Positions 20,347 to 29,713 are shown, counted from the first letter of the stretch. The stretch is 64,000 bases of DNA from Caballeronia sp. SEWSISQ10-4 2 (GCF_030464885.1 NZ_JALPRJ010000002.1:175824-239823); one strand, 5' to 3'. The notes: generated by a model not told the origin, from the sequence alone. Translations and numbers: made by a program.

Positions 20347-21435
20347 ATGAGTTTTGATCGCGCCCAGATCGATACCGCGCTCAGCGGCCTGATCGATCCG
20401 AATACCAGCCGCACTTTCGCGGACACGAAAAGCATCCGCAGCGTAGCCGTGGACGGGGCCAACGTCAGCGTGAACGTCGTGCTGGGCTATCCGGCGAAGA
20501 GCCAGTTCGACGCCATCCGCGCGCTCGTGTCCAACGCCGTCGCCGGCGTGCCGGGCGTGGCCGGCGTACAGGTCACGGTGTCGTCGCAGGTCGTCGCGCA
20601 CGCGGTGCAGCGCGGCGTGAAGCTGCTGCCGAACGTGAAGAACATCATCGCGGTGGCGTCGGGCAAGGGCGGGGTCGGCAAGAGCACGACCGCCGTGAAC
20701 CTCGCGCTCGCGCTGGCGGCGGAAGGCGCGTCGGTCGGCATGCTGGACGCGGATATCTACGGGCCGTCCTTACCCATGATGCTCGGCATCAGCGGCCGTC
20801 CGGAATCGCCCGACAACCAGTCGATGAACCCGCTCATTGGCCACGGCATCCAGGCCAACTCGATCGGTTTCCTGATCGAGCAGGACAACCCGATGGTCTG
20901 GCGCGGCCCGATGGTCACCTCGGCGCTCGAACAATTGCTGCGCCAGACCAACTGGAAGGACCTAGATTACCTGGTCGTCGACATGCCGCCCGGCACCGGC
21001 GACATCCAGCTCACGCTCTCGCAGAAAGTGCCCGTCACGGGCGCGGTGATCGTTACCACGCCACAGGACATCGCGTTGCTCGACGCCAAGAAGGGTCTGA
21101 AGATGTTCGAGAAAGTGGGCATCCCGATCCTGGGTATCGTGGAGAACATGAGCACGCATATCTGCTCGAATTGCGGCCACGAAGAACATATTTTTGGCGC
21201 GGGCGGGGGCGAGCGGATGTCGAAGGAATATGGTGTGCCCGTGCTCGGCCATTTACCGCTCGATATCGCGATCCGCGAGAAGACCGATGCGGGCCAGCCG
21301 ACTGTGATCTCGCAACCGGACAGCAAGATTGCCGATGCTTATCGCTCGATTGCACGCAAGGTAGCCATTTCGATTGCCGAGCGCCAGCGGGACATGACGT
21401 CGATGTTCCCCAGCATCGTAGTGCAAAACACTTAG
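20347..21435 (+). CDS. apbC: Iron-sulfur cluster carrier protein ApbC/Mrp
   Basis: P-loop NTPase that binds and passes Fe-S clusters to apo-enzymes. The 362-residue protein has an N-terminal MIP18-like domain (DUF59, about 1-85) and then the deviant Walker A SGKGGVGKST, MLDADIYGPSLPMMLG and the CxxC motif ICSNCG that holds the cluster between two subunits. The start at 20347 has GGAG upstream; a further in-frame start exists 29 codons earlier but adds unrelated sequence. It lies next to metG in most Burkholderiaceae, as here, separated only by the OmpA-like gene. Confidence 0.95.
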   Translation: MSFDRAQIDTALSGLIDPNTSRTFADTKSIRSVAVDGANVSVNVVLGYPAKSQFDAIRALVSNAVAGVPGVAGVQVTVSSQVVAHAVQRGVKLLPNVKNIIAVASGKGGVGKSTTAVNLALALAAEGASVGMLDADIYGPSLPMMLGISGRPESPDNQSMNPLIGHGIQANSIGFLIEQDNPMVWRGPMVTSALEQLLRQTNWKDLDYLVVDMPPGTGDIQLTLSQKVPVTGAVIVTTPQDIALLDAKKGLKMFEKVGIPILGIVENMSTHICSNCGHEEHIFGAGGGERMSKEYGVPVLGHLPLDIAIREKTDAGQPTVISQPDSKIADAYRSIARKVAISIAERQRDMTSMFPSIVVQNT

Positions 21436-21548
21436 GCGGGAGCGGGGGCACGGGCGATTTTGGCGGCGCGTGTCGCGGTATCATGTCGCCTTCGATTGGC
21501 GCGGCCAGGTGAGCACACGGGGTGGTCGCGGGTCGCCATGAGGATCGC

Positions 21549-22118
21549 ATGAAACAAAGATTCGACGGGCCTGAGTCGCGCAGACCGCCTGCCGCGATAC
21601 ACCCGGTCCCGAGCCTGATGCTGAGTTTGAGCTTGTTGGCCAGCGTCATGTTGCTCGGCGGCTGCGGCCTCCTGTTCCAGCACCACGAAAAACGTGCCGA
21701 CGCCACGTTGCAGCCCACCGGCGGCAACACGGCGAGCGGGACGGTGACGTTCATCGAACGCGCCGACGGTGTCCAGGTGTCTTACAACCTGTCCGGCATG
21801 CCGCCCAATAGCGACCACGCGCTGCAGATTCACGAGCGCGGCGACTGCATCGTCTCGGGTTCGGACGGCGGTCCCGTATTCGCGCCGGCGTCCGAACGCA
21901 CCAACTCCGGTTCCAAGGTGGAAGGCGATCTGGCCAGCATTCACGCCGACGCGAACGGCTCGGCGACGGGTTTCATCGTCGCATCGGACGTGTCGCTCGA
22001 CGGTGTGCGATCGGTGTTGTCGCGGGCCCTCCTGCTTCATCGCGACGCCGCTGACACCTACGCCCTCACGCCGCATGGCGCCGGTCCTGCACTTGCGTGC
22101 GGCGTGATCCGGCAGTGA
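21549..22118 (+). CDS. Cu,Zn superoxide dismutase-like lipoprotein lacking metal ligands
   Basis: A 189-residue secreted lipoprotein (lipobox LLGGC, Cys39) with the SodC fold signature: GTVTFIERADGVQVSYNLSG, HALQIHERGDC, EGDLASIHADANG and LLLHRDAADTY, plus the two disulfide cysteines C100 and C184. Several metal ligands are missing when aligned by eye: the first copper His of the HxH pair is Gln93, the bridging His of GHFNP is absent (GPVFAP), and the zinc His before GDL is replaced (SKVEGDL). His95 and His164 remain. It is therefore unlikely to be an ordinary superoxide dismutase and may be a structural or copper-related paralogue. Start chosen at 21549 with AGGA upstream. Confidence 0.82.
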   Translation: MKQRFDGPESRRPPAAIHPVPSLMLSLSLLASVMLLGGCGLLFQHHEKRADATLQPTGGNTASGTVTFIERADGVQVSYNLSGMPPNSDHALQIHERGDCIVSGSDGGPVFAPASERTNSGSKVEGDLASIHADANGSATGFIVASDVSLDGVRSVLSRALLLHRDAADTYALTPHGAGPALACGVIRQ

Positions 22119-22346
22119 TGCGGCGGGTCGCCGCATTCTTTCAATGAAATCAGGCTGTTAAGGCGCTCGGCCCGGCCTGTGGGCATAGCAGCGTCGCGCA
22201 GCCAGCGCATCAAGTAAAATACGCGCTTCTCGTCTGGTCTGGCTGGCTTTGGCGTGCTTCTGGATCTATCCCAAGCTTCCGGCCATGCCCTGTTTCAAGT
22301 TCGGCGGCTCTCTCCAGGCCGCCTCTTTCGTTGGGTAGCGTTCCCT
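22119..22346. other. Leader region of dcd
   Basis: No gene is seen. A TAAAAT hexamer near 22215, embedded in AAGTAAAATACGCG, could be the -10 element of the dcd promoter, but no good -35 box stands out. Confidence 0.35.
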
Positions 22347-22916
22347 ATGAGCATCAAATCCGACAAGTGGATCCGGCGCATGGCCGAAGAGCACAACATG
22401 ATCGAGCCGTTCGTGCGCGATCAGGTGCGGGTCTCCGAAGATGGCCGCAAGATCGTGAGCTACGGCACGTCCAGCTACGGTTATGACATTCGTGTGGCAG
22501 ACGAATTCAAGATCTTCACGAACATCAATTCCACGATCGTCGACCCGAAGAATTTCGACGAGAAATCGTTTGTCGACTTCAAGGGCGACGTCTGCATCAT
22601 TCCGCCGAACTCCTTCGCGCTTGCGCGCACAGTCGAATATTTCCGGATTCCGCGCTCGTGCCTGACCGTTTGTCTCGGCAAATCGACGTACGCGCGCTGC
22701 GGGATCATTGTGAACGTGACGCCGTTCGAGCCCGAATGGGAAGGGTATGTGACGCTCGAATTCTCAAATACGACACCTTTGCCTGCCAAAATCTACGCGA
22801 ACGAAGGCGTGGCGCAGGTTCTCTTCTTTGAAAGCGACGAGATCTGCGAGACCTCGTACGCCGATCGCGGGGGCAAGTATCAAGGGCAAATCGGCGTGAC
22901 ACTGCCGAAAACCTGA
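22347..22916 (+). CDS. dcd: dCTP deaminase
   Basis: Deaminates dCTP to dUTP, the main route to thymidylate in many proteobacteria. The 189-residue protein starts [22 protein letters not shown] and contains [20 protein letters not shown], the substrate-binding and catalytic segment with the glutamate general base, and ends with the flexible [14 protein letters not shown] tail that closes over the nucleotide. Length is that of the monofunctional bacterial trimer. The open frame extends upstream by 31 codons without similarity, so the internal ATG is preferred. It is followed after about 100 bases by the large decarboxylase gene. Confidence 0.96.
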   Translation: MSIKSDKWIRRMAEEHNMIEPFVRDQVRVSEDGRKIVSYGTSSYGYDIRVADEFKIFTNINSTIVDPKNFDEKSFVDFKGDVCIIPPNSFALARTVEYFRIPRSCLTVCLGKSTYARCGIIVNVTPFEPEWEGYVTLEFSNTTPLPAKIYANEGVAQVLFFESDEICETSYADRGGKYQGQIGVTLPKT

Positions 22917-23020
22917 CGTTTCTTATTGATTAGAAACGTCATTGCAACGCTTTTTGAAAGACCGCTGGAATCGAGCACGCACAACTCGGCCAGCGGTCGT
23001 TCCATTTGGAGATTCGCCGC

Positions 23021-25315
23021 ATGAAGTTCCGTTTTCCCGTCGTCATCATCGACGAAGATTTTCGCTCCGAGAACATTTCGGGTTCCGGCATCCGCGCGCT
23101 TGCGGAGGCGATCGAGCGCGAAGGCGTCGAGGTGCTCGGGCTGACGAGTTACGGCGACCTGACGTCGTTCGCTCAGCAATCGAGCCGCGCGTCGTGCTTC
23201 ATTTTGTCGATCGACGACGACGAATTGCTGCCGTACGTGGATAACGTCGTGGTGGCCGAAGGCGATACACCGGAGCTGGCGTCGGCAATCGTCGCGTTAC
23301 GCGCGTTCGTGCAGGCAGTGCGACGGCGCAATGCGGACATCCCCATTTTCCTGTACGGCGAAACGCGCACGTCGCGGCACTTGCCCAACGACATCCTGCG
23401 CGAGCTGCACGGCTTCATCCACATGTTCGAGGACACGCCGGAGTTCGTCGCGCGGCACATTATCCGCGAGGCGAAGGTCTACCTCGACGCGCTCGCGCCG
23501 CCGTTCTTCAAGGAACTCGTGCAGTACGCGGAAGAGGGTTCGTACTCGTGGCATTGCCCGGGGCATTCGGGCGGCGTCGCGTTCCTGAAAAATCCGCTTG
23601 GGCAGATGTTCCATCAGTTCTTCGGCGAGAACATGTTGCGGGCGGACGTCTGCAATGCCGTCGATGAACTCGGCCAGTTGCTCGACCACACCGGGCCGAT
23701 CGCGGCGTCCGAGCGCAACGCGGCGCGCATTTTCAGTGCGGATCATCTGTTCTTCGTGACCAACGGCACGTCGACGTCGAACAAGATCGTCTGGCACGCG
23801 ACCGTTGCACCCGGCGACATCGTGCTGGTCGACCGCAACTGTCACAAGTCGATCCTGCACGCCATCACCATGACGGGTTCGATCCCCGTCTTTTTGACGC
23901 CGACGCGCAATCACTTCGGCATTATCGGACCGATTCCGCGCGACGAATTCAAGCCAGAAAACATCCGCAAGAAGATTGAAGCGAATCCGTTCGCGCGCGA
24001 GGCGTTGGCGAAGAATCCGAAGGCAAAACCGCGCATTTTGACCATCACGCAAAGCACGTATGACGGCGTGATCTACAACGTCGAGATGATCAAGGACCTG
24101 CTCGGCGACCTGCTCGACACGCTCCACTTCGACGAAGCCTGGTTGCCGCACGCCGAGTTCCACGACTTTTATCAGGACATGCACGCAATCGGCGCGGGGC
24201 GTCCGCGTACGGGCGCGCTGGTATTCGCCACGCACTCCACGCACAAGCTGCTGGCGGGGATTTCGCAGGCGTCGCAGATCGTGGTTCAGGACTCCGAGAA
24301 CAGCACGTTCGACAAACATCGCTTCAACGAGGCGTATCTGATGCACACGTCCACGAGCCCGCAATACGCGATCATCGCGTCCTGCGACGTGGCGGCAGCC
24401 ATGATGGAGCCGCCGGGCGGCGCGGCGCTGGTGGAAGAGTCGATTGCGGAAGCGCTCGATTTCCGCCGCGCCATGCGCAAGGTCGACGACGAATACGGCG
24501 ACGAATGGTTCTTCAAGGTGTGGGGACCGGAAGCGCTGGCGGAAGAGGGCATTGGCGATCGTGAAGAATGGGTGTTGAAGCCGAACGACCGCTGGCACGG
24601 TTTCGGGGCGCTTGCCGAGGGCTTCAACATGCTCGATCCGATCAAGGCGACCATCATCACGCCCGGACTCGATGTGGACGGCGAGTTCGGCGAGACGGGA
24701 ATTCCTGCCGCGATCGTGACGAAGTATCTGGCGGAGCACGGGATTATCGTGGAGAAGACCGGGCTGTATTCGTTCTTCATCATGTTCACGATCGGCATTA
24801 CCAAAGGCCGCTGGAACTCCATGGTGACCGAGTTGCAGCAGTTCAAGGATGACTACGACAACAACCAGCCCTTGTGGCGCGTATTGCCCGATTTCATCGC
24901 GCAGCATCCGTCGTATGAGCGCATGGGATTAAGGGATCTTTGCGAGCAGATTCATAGCGTTTATCGGGCCAACAATATTGCCCGGCTGACCACCGAAATG
25001 TATCTATCGAGCATGGAGCCGGCCATGAAACCGTCTGAAGCCTATGCAAAACTGGTGCATAGGGAGATCGATCGCGTGCCTATCGATGAACTCGAAGGGC
25101 GTGTGACCAGCATCCTGCTGACGCCGTATCCGCCGGGTATTCCGTTGCTGATTCCGGGTGAGCGATTCAACAAGACCATCGTCGATTATTTGCGCTTCGC
25201 GCGTGAGTTCAACGAGCGCTTCCCGGGTTTCCATACGGATATCCACGGGCTGGTCGGGGAGATGATCAACGGGCGTATCGAGTATTTCGTCGATTGCGTG
25301 CAGAACGAAAGCTGA
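23021..25315 (+). CDS. Arginine/lysine/ornithine decarboxylase (PLP, large inducible type)
   Basis: A 764-residue fold-type I decarboxylase of the Orn/Lys/Arg class. It has an N-terminal response-regulator-like wing domain (about 1-130, FPVVIIDEDFRSENISGSG), a PLP domain with WHCPGHSGGVAF, DRNCHKSILHA, LHFDEAW and the Schiff-base lysine near residue 409 in HSTHKLLAGISQASQ, and the C-terminal domain with TPYPPGIPLLIPGE. These enzymes consume a proton and make a polyamine, aiding acid tolerance. Arginine is the annotation usual in Burkholderia, but substrate cannot be fixed by eye. Start at 23021 has GGAG nine bases upstream. No antiporter gene is adjacent. A terminator follows. Confidence 0.92.
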   Translation: MKFRFPVVIIDEDFRSENISGSGIRALAEAIEREGVEVLGLTSYGDLTSFAQQSSRASCFILSIDDDELLPYVDNVVVAEGDTPELASAIVALRAFVQAVRRRNADIPIFLYGETRTSRHLPNDILRELHGFIHMFEDTPEFVARHIIREAKVYLDALAPPFFKELVQYAEEGSYSWHCPGHSGGVAFLKNPLGQMFHQFFGENMLRADVCNAVDELGQLLDHTGPIAASERNAARIFSADHLFFVTNGTSTSNKIVWHATVAPGDIVLVDRNCHKSILHAITMTGSIPVFLTPTRNHFGIIGPIPRDEFKPENIRKKIEANPFAREALAKNPKAKPRILTITQSTYDGVIYNVEMIKDLLGDLLDTLHFDEAWLPHAEFHDFYQDMHAIGAGRPRTGALVFATHSTHKLLAGISQASQIVVQDSENSTFDKHRFNEAYLMHTSTSPQYAIIASCDVAAAMMEPPGGAALVEESIAEALDFRRAMRKVDDEYGDEWFFKVWGPEALAEEGIGDREEWVLKPNDRWHGFGALAEGFNMLDPIKATIITPGLDVDGEFGETGIPAAIVTKYLAEHGIIVEKTGLYSFFIMFTIGITKGRWNSMVTELQQFKDDYDNNQPLWRVLPDFIAQHPSYERMGLRDLCEQIHSVYRANNIARLTTEMYLSSMEPAMKPSEAYAKLVHREIDRVPIDELEGRVTSILLTPYPPGIPLLIPGERFNKTIVDYLRFAREFNERFPGFHTDIHGLVGEMINGRIEYFVDCVQNES

Positions 25316-25330
25316 TGTGACGGCGTGAGA

Positions 25331-25366
25331 ACGAAAAAGGCCCGCGAAGATTGCGGGCCTTTTCGT
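25331..25366 (+). terminator. Terminator between decarboxylase and bestrophin-like genes
   Basis: Fourteen-base arms (ACGAAAAAGGCCCGC type, 25331-25345 with 25352-25366) form a strong hairpin whose A and T ends allow it to work in both directions. It sits between convergent genes. Confidence 0.85.
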
Positions 25367-25387
25367 TGGCGCCTGGACTTGCACTAC

Positions 25388-26329
25388 TTACGTCACAATA
25401 AACCGCCGGTCTTCCACGCCCGGCGCCAGGAGCGCTTTCGGCGGCCGAGTGAAAGCCGGGTCGGCGGCCATATCGTGGAGCGCGTTTTCCAGCGAGTCGC
25501 ACAACGCGGTCAACGCCAGATCGTTTTCTTCGAGGCCGAACGGATCTTCGATCTGCGCCGCAATCGCTTCCAGCGACATGAACGCGTATGCGACCAGCAG
25601 CGCGAACAAGGGCGTCAGCAAACCCGCGCCATCGACAAGACCGAACGGCAGCATCACGCAGAACAGATACACGGTCCGGTGGATCATCACCGAGTACGAG
25701 AACGGCAGCGGTGTGGATGCCAGCCGTTCGCAGCCGCCGATCACCGCGGACAACTCATTCAGATTCTGCTCGAGCGCGAGCGTGCCGTAGCCGTCGAGTG
25801 CGCCTTCGCGAGCACGTGTGCCTGACCATTCGCCGAGCCATCGCAGGATCAAAGCCGAGCGATATTGCGCTTGGGTCACGCGTTGATAAAGCGCGGGCGG
25901 CAGGCGTGTGGCGAGATCGGGGAGAGGATCGGTGCGGCGCATTTCGTGACGCAGCGCATGACCGAGCGCGCCAATCGCGGCGATGAACTCGCGCGTGTCC
26001 TCGCTCTTGACGCCGTTCGGCAGCGTTAGCGCCTGGCGTGTCAGCGAGCGGCCGTGAATCAGCAGCGCGCCCCACAGCTTGCGGCCTTCCCACCAGCGTT
26101 CGTAACTCGCGCTGTTGCGAAAGCCGAGAAACACGGCCAGCGCGATGCCGACCAGCGCGAACGGCGGCGTGCCGAGTCCGACCGGATAGTCGCGCACATG
26201 GTCATGCATGAAGATGGCAGCAACCGAGAGCACGAAGATCAGGGCGAGGCGCGGCAGTAGCTGCGGCAGCACGGATCCGCGCCAGACGAACAGCATGCGA
26301 AACCAGTTGAGTTTGGGACGGATGATCAT
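25388..26329 (-). CDS. Bestrophin-like anion channel (UPF0187/RFP-TM)
   Basis: Inner-membrane protein of 313 residues with four main hydrophobic helices, related to eukaryotic bestrophins and bacterial YneE. Recognisable features are the start MIIRPKLNWFRMLFVWRGSVLPQ, the channel-lining stretch FALVGIALAVFLGFRNSASYERWWEGRKLWG and the C-terminal EDPFGLEENDLAL, the acidic calcium-clasp-like region. Bacterial relatives have been described as cation or anion channels; the physiological role here is unknown. It lies downstream of argH, with overlapping palindromes in the space between. Confidence 0.9.
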   Translation of the reverse strand: MIIRPKLNWFRMLFVWRGSVLPQLLPRLALIFVLSVAAIFMHDHVRDYPVGLGTPPFALVGIALAVFLGFRNSASYERWWEGRKLWGALLIHGRSLTRQALTLPNGVKSEDTREFIAAIGALGHALRHEMRRTDPLPDLATRLPPALYQRVTQAQYRSALILRWLGEWSGTRAREGALDGYGTLALEQNLNELSAVIGGCERLASTPLPFSYSVMIHRTVYLFCVMLPFGLVDGAGLLTPLFALLVAYAFMSLEAIAAQIEDPFGLEENDLALTALCDSLENALHDMAADPAFTRPPKALLAPGVEDRRFIVT

Positions 26330-26388
26330 GGGCGAACCGAAAACAACGGAGTTGAATGCATGCCTGTGTTCTATTGCCGGGCGAAACT

Positions 26389-26431
26389 GTAGCTGAATTG
26401 GCTACGATCGTAGCCAATTCAGCTACGATCG
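26389..26431. promoter_or_regulatory. Two overlapping perfect palindromes upstream of bestrophin-like gene
   Basis: Bases 26389-26426 form a perfect 38-base palindrome with 17-base arms around GATC. A second perfect hairpin, 26405-26414 with 26422-26431, shares the right-hand arm, so the two folds exclude each other. It may be an operator, a leader switch for the leftward bestrophin gene, or a terminator for argH without a T tract. Confidence 0.6.
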
Positions 26432-26461
26432 GCCTCGCACCGGACCAAGCCGATCGCCCGC

Positions 26462-27868
26462 TTACCCCAACGCCGCCCGAGCAGCCTTTGCCGCCGCCCG
26501 AACCTGCTCCGGCGCCGTCCCGCCGGCGTGGTTCCGGCTGGCGACCGAGCCTTCCAGCGTGAGGTACTCGAACACATCGTCACCGATCAAATGAGCCACG
26601 TTCGGCAATTCCGAGCGCATTTCGTCGAGTGTCAGATCCGCCAGGTCGCAGCCGCGGTCCACGCAGATCCGCACCGCGAGCGCCACCGCTTCATGTGCAT
26701 CGCGGAAAGGCAGGCCGCGCTTCACCAGATAATCGGCGAGATCGGTTGCAGTCGAAAAACCCTGCAACGCGGCTGCGCGCATGGCCTCAGGCTTCACCGT
26801 GATGCCGGCGGCCATTTCAGCGAAGATGCGCAGGGTATCGGAGACCGTATCGACGGTATCGAACAGCGGTTCCTTGTCTTCCTGATTGTCCTTGTTGTAC
26901 GCGAGCGGCTGGCCCTTCATCAGCGTCAGCAAAGCAATCAGATGCCCGTTCACGCGCCCGGTCTTGCCGCGCGCCAGTTCGGGCACGTCGGGGTTCTTCT
27001 TCTGCGGCATGATCGACGAGCCGGTGCAGAAGCGGTCAGCCAGATCGATAAACCCAACGCGCGGGCTCATCCACAGCACGAGCTCTTCCGAGAACCGCGA
27101 CACGTGCGTCATGATCAGCGCGGCAGCCGCCGTGAATTCGATGGCGAAATCGCGATCCGACACGGCATCGAGCGAATTGGCGCAGATGCCGTCGAAGCCG
27201 AGCGTCTTGGCCACGGCGTGACGATCGATCGGATAGCTCGTACCGGCGAGCGCTGCGGCTCCAAGCGGCAGGCGATTCACGCGTTTGCGGCAATCGAGCA
27301 TGCGTTCGCTGTCGCGGCTGAACATTTCGACGTAAGCGAGCAGGTGATGACCGAACGTCACGGGCTGCGCAACTTGCAGATGCGTGAAGCCGGGCATGAT
27401 GGTTTCGGCATTTTGCTCGGCAATATCGATCAGCGCGCGGCGCAACGCGACCAGCAATTCACCGATGCGATCGATCTCGCCACGCAGCCACAGGCGGATA
27501 TCGGTGGCGACCTGATCGTTGCGCGAGCGGCCGGTATGCAGGCGTTTGCCGGCATCGCCAATGAGCGCCGTCAGCCGCGCTTCAATGTTCAGGTGCACGT
27601 CTTCCAGGTCGAGTTTCCACTCGAATTCGCCGCGCTCGATTTCGCCGCGAATCTGCGTCATGCCTTGCTGGATGGCCTGAAAATCCGCATCGCCGATAAT
27701 TTTTTGCGCGGCCAGCATGGCTGCGTGGGCGAGCGATCCCTCGATATCGACGAGTGCGAGGCGCTTGTCGAAGAACACCGATGACGTGTAGCGCTTGACC
27801 AGATCGGACATTGGTTCGTTGAAGCGAGCCGACCAGGCTTCGCCTTTTTTGTGCAGTTGGGACGTCAT
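26462..27868 (-). CDS. argH: Argininosuccinate lyase
   Basis: Last step of arginine synthesis, splitting argininosuccinate to arginine and fumarate. The 468-residue protein belongs to the fumarase/aspartase superfamily; it shows [34 protein letters not shown] (with the general-acid His) and the signature [12 protein letters not shown] with the catalytic serine. Start at 27868 ([16 protein letters not shown]) was chosen for similarity to the family; the frame upstream is open but unrelated. It is not clustered with other arg genes, as usual in this group. Arginine made here could also be a substrate of the decarboxylase nearby, but nothing shows co-regulation. Confidence 0.96.
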   Translation of the reverse strand: MTSQLHKKGEAWSARFNEPMSDLVKRYTSSVFFDKRLALVDIEGSLAHAAMLAAQKIIGDADFQAIQQGMTQIRGEIERGEFEWKLDLEDVHLNIEARLTALIGDAGKRLHTGRSRNDQVATDIRLWLRGEIDRIGELLVALRRALIDIAEQNAETIMPGFTHLQVAQPVTFGHHLLAYVEMFSRDSERMLDCRKRVNRLPLGAAALAGTSYPIDRHAVAKTLGFDGICANSLDAVSDRDFAIEFTAAAALIMTHVSRFSEELVLWMSPRVGFIDLADRFCTGSSIMPQKKNPDVPELARGKTGRVNGHLIALLTLMKGQPLAYNKDNQEDKEPLFDTVDTVSDTLRIFAEMAAGITVKPEAMRAAALQGFSTATDLADYLVKRGLPFRDAHEAVALAVRICVDRGCDLADLTLDEMRSELPNVAHLIGDDVFEYLTLEGSVASRNHAGGTAPEQVRAAAKAARAALG

Positions 27869-28039
27869 AGTGATGTTCGTAAGAGGACGGAAAGTCGATG
27901 GCAGGCGGCCGGGCGTAGCGCAATCCGGATAAAACCCCGCGGAATTGGCGATTTTACAGGCAATGACAAACGCGTAGCCATCCGCAGGCGGGAAGCGGCC
28001 CAGTCCACCCCAATCTGAACAAGACATAAGCGCCAGGCA

Positions 28040-28070
28040 CAAAAGGAAAGGGACGCCTCACGACGCCCCT
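28040..28070 (-). terminator. Terminator of the sigma/anti-sigma operon
   Basis: On the minus strand a 9-bp stem with two G-U pairs and the loop GTGA (28049-28070) is followed by TTTCCTTTT. It lies just past the anti-sigma stop codon. Confidence 0.65.
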
Positions 28071-28091
28071 CTCAGCCCTGGATCAACACTA

Positions 28092-28874
28092 TCAGGCTGC
28101 CGGAATCACCTTACCCGTATAGACGACCGGGCCGGTTGGCCCATTCGGATTCGGCGACCCGCCGACGGGCTCCACGGAAACCGCCAACACCGGATACGTA
28201 TTCACAAAAGCCGCTTTGAACCGTGCGGTTCCCCCGACTGGCAGCACGCCCAGTGAAACCGGATGCCCTTCCTTGGGCAGACCCCAGAGCTGCATGGATT
28301 TATCGGAGGGATCTGACGAACCGCTCAAGCGCCGCACGGTGACTTCGGAAGTCAGGTCGTCCCACGTCACGAGCATCCTTGCGTTCGATTTGTCATCGGC
28401 AAGCGTAGCCACATAACCGATCCGCGGTTCCTGCGCGACTTGTGGCGCGGGCACGGGAGCCGGCACAGGAGCTACCGTCGAAAGCTCGCGAATGGACACG
28501 ACCAGCGCAATAGCCGCAATGGCGGTGGCCGCGATCGACCAGCCGCGCCAGAACGACAGATTTTCGAACCAGCTCGGCTTCGACCGGGTAACCGGGGCAG
28601 CAGACGGAACCGGCCCCGCCGCCGCATCGCGCCGCGCGTTCACCAGATTCAAGCGCCGCTCGATAGCCGGCCAAACATCAGGCGGCGGCGCGACCGCGGG
28701 CCCGAGTTCGGACATGGCCGTCAGCCGCAAGCGCCAGCTCTCCACCGCGAGACGAATCGCCGGATCGCGCTGCGAGATACTCTCAAACCGCCTTCGAGAA
28801 CCGCCACGCAAGACGCCGAGCGTATATTCGGCGGCGAGTTGATCGACGAGGCCTGCGTGTCGATGCAAATCCAT
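28092..28874 (-). CDS. Membrane-anchored anti-sigma factor (RskA family)
   Basis: A 260-residue protein with an N-terminal anti-sigma domain (LVDQLAAEYTLGVLRGGSRRRFE, residues 9-31), a single membrane helix at about 112-128, a proline/alanine-rich spacer and a periplasmic RskA domain ending KVIPAA. The ATG overlaps the sigma factor's TGA stop (ATGA), so the two are translationally coupled and made in fixed ratio. Such proteins hold the ECF sigma factor at the membrane until an extracytoplasmic signal leads to proteolysis. No HXXXCXXC zinc motif is present, so it is not the redox ZAS type. The inducing signal is unknown. Confidence 0.9.
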   Translation of the reverse strand: MDLHRHAGLVDQLAAEYTLGVLRGGSRRRFESISQRDPAIRLAVESWRLRLTAMSELGPAVAPPPDVWPAIERRLNLVNARRDAAAGPVPSAAPVTRSKPSWFENLSFWRGWSIAATAIAAIALVVSIRELSTVAPVPAPVPAPQVAQEPRIGYVATLADDKSNARMLVTWDDLTSEVTVRRLSGSSDPSDKSMQLWGLPKEGHPVSLGVLPVGGTARFKAAFVNTYPVLAVSVEPVGGSPNPNGPTGPVVYTGKVIPAA

Positions 28875-29458
28875 CACAGACCTCCCAGGCACGTTTTAAG
28901 TTTTTCGAGGCCGCGCCGAATCCACGACTTCACGGTGCCGAGCGGTACTTTCAGGACATCGGCCACTTCGCTGTGGCTCTGATCGCGCAGGTAGGCCAGC
29001 GCCACGGCCTGTCGCTGATTGGCCTCGAGCCGCTCCATGCAGATGGCGAGTTGCCGTGCTTCCTGGCTCATCAACGTCTGCTCGGAGGGATCTGCCTCGT
29101 TTGCCGGCAAGGTATCGTCCAACGCGTCGCTCCATTCTGTTTCGGCGCTTGCCCCGTTGGCCTTTTGCCGCCGCAAATAATCGAGGGCCCGGTTGCGGAC
29201 AATCGCCGCCATCCAGGTCATCGGCGCGGACAGGCCGGCTTTGTAGTCGCCCGCGTATCGCCAGATATTGACGAACGCATCCTGCAACACCTCTTCAGCC
29301 CACTCCCGCTTCACCAATATACGAAGCGCCAGGCCAAACAGTTTCGACGAAGTTAAATCGTAGAGCGCGCGCAATGCGGCGGCATCTTCGCTGGCGACGC
29401 GATCGAGCAATTGCACGAGGGTGTCGGGAGTCGGGTCGTGGGGAAGGGTTGTCGTCAT
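28874..29458 (-). CDS. ECF RNA polymerase sigma factor (SigK/RpoE-like)
   Basis: A 194-residue sigma-70 family factor. Region 2 is marked by EEVLQDAFVNIWRYAGDYKAG and TWMAAIVRNRALDYLRR, and region 4 by RQAVALAYLRDQSHSEVADVLKVPLGTVKSWIRRGLEKLK, a helix-turn-helix for the -35 box. The downstream overlapping gene encodes its RskA-type anti-sigma factor. ECF factors of this kind usually activate their own promoter; the upstream 70 bases contain repeated GGATGC blocks but no motif I can assign with confidence. Targets are not apparent in the window. Confidence 0.93.
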   Translation of the reverse strand: MTTTLPHDPTPDTLVQLLDRVASEDAAALRALYDLTSSKLFGLALRILVKREWAEEVLQDAFVNIWRYAGDYKAGLSAPMTWMAAIVRNRALDYLRRQKANGASAETEWSDALDDTLPANEADPSEQTLMSQEARQLAICMERLEANQRQAVALAYLRDQSHSEVADVLKVPLGTVKSWIRRGLEKLKTCLGGL

Positions 29459-29524
29459 GGGACCGGTCGGGTGGGCGGCGCGATTGATCTTACAGAAATA
29501 ATCATTTCGAACCGCATCGGTTTT

Positions 29525-29695
29525 TTTGCATCCGGATGCATCCGTTTCGCTTCAGCCTGCGTACCAACGGATGCGAGCCCCGCGGCGTGCGAAACAATCG
29601 GCGCGGCACGCACGGCTCACCATGTGTCCCCGTTCTCCTCCGGCGCGGCCGGGGAGATGCGGTTTTGCCCGACCTGATAAGCCGGGCTTTTTTTT
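29525..29695 (+). ncRNA. Candidate small RNA ending at an orphan terminator
   Basis: The terminator at 29667-29695 faces right but no rightward gene precedes it: both flanking genes are on the minus strand. The preceding bases can fold into a GC-rich hairpin (TCCCCG ... CGGGGA, about 29627-29655). This pattern suggests a short transcript that starts between about 29480 and 29560. No promoter was identified and no known RNA family was recognised. Confidence 0.3.
29667..29695 (+). terminator. Orphan rightward terminator
   Basis: GCCCG (29667-29671) pairs with CGGGC (29683-29687), followed by eight T residues. Read leftward there is no T tract, so it does not serve the minus-strand regulator gene beside it. 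Confidence 0.6.
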
Positions 29696-29713
29696 GGGGC
29701 TATCGACTATCGG

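Noticed and set aside
23297..24907. 536-codon open frame on - inside the decarboxylase
   Set aside because: Arginine-rich translation without motifs, mirror of the codon bias of the real gene.
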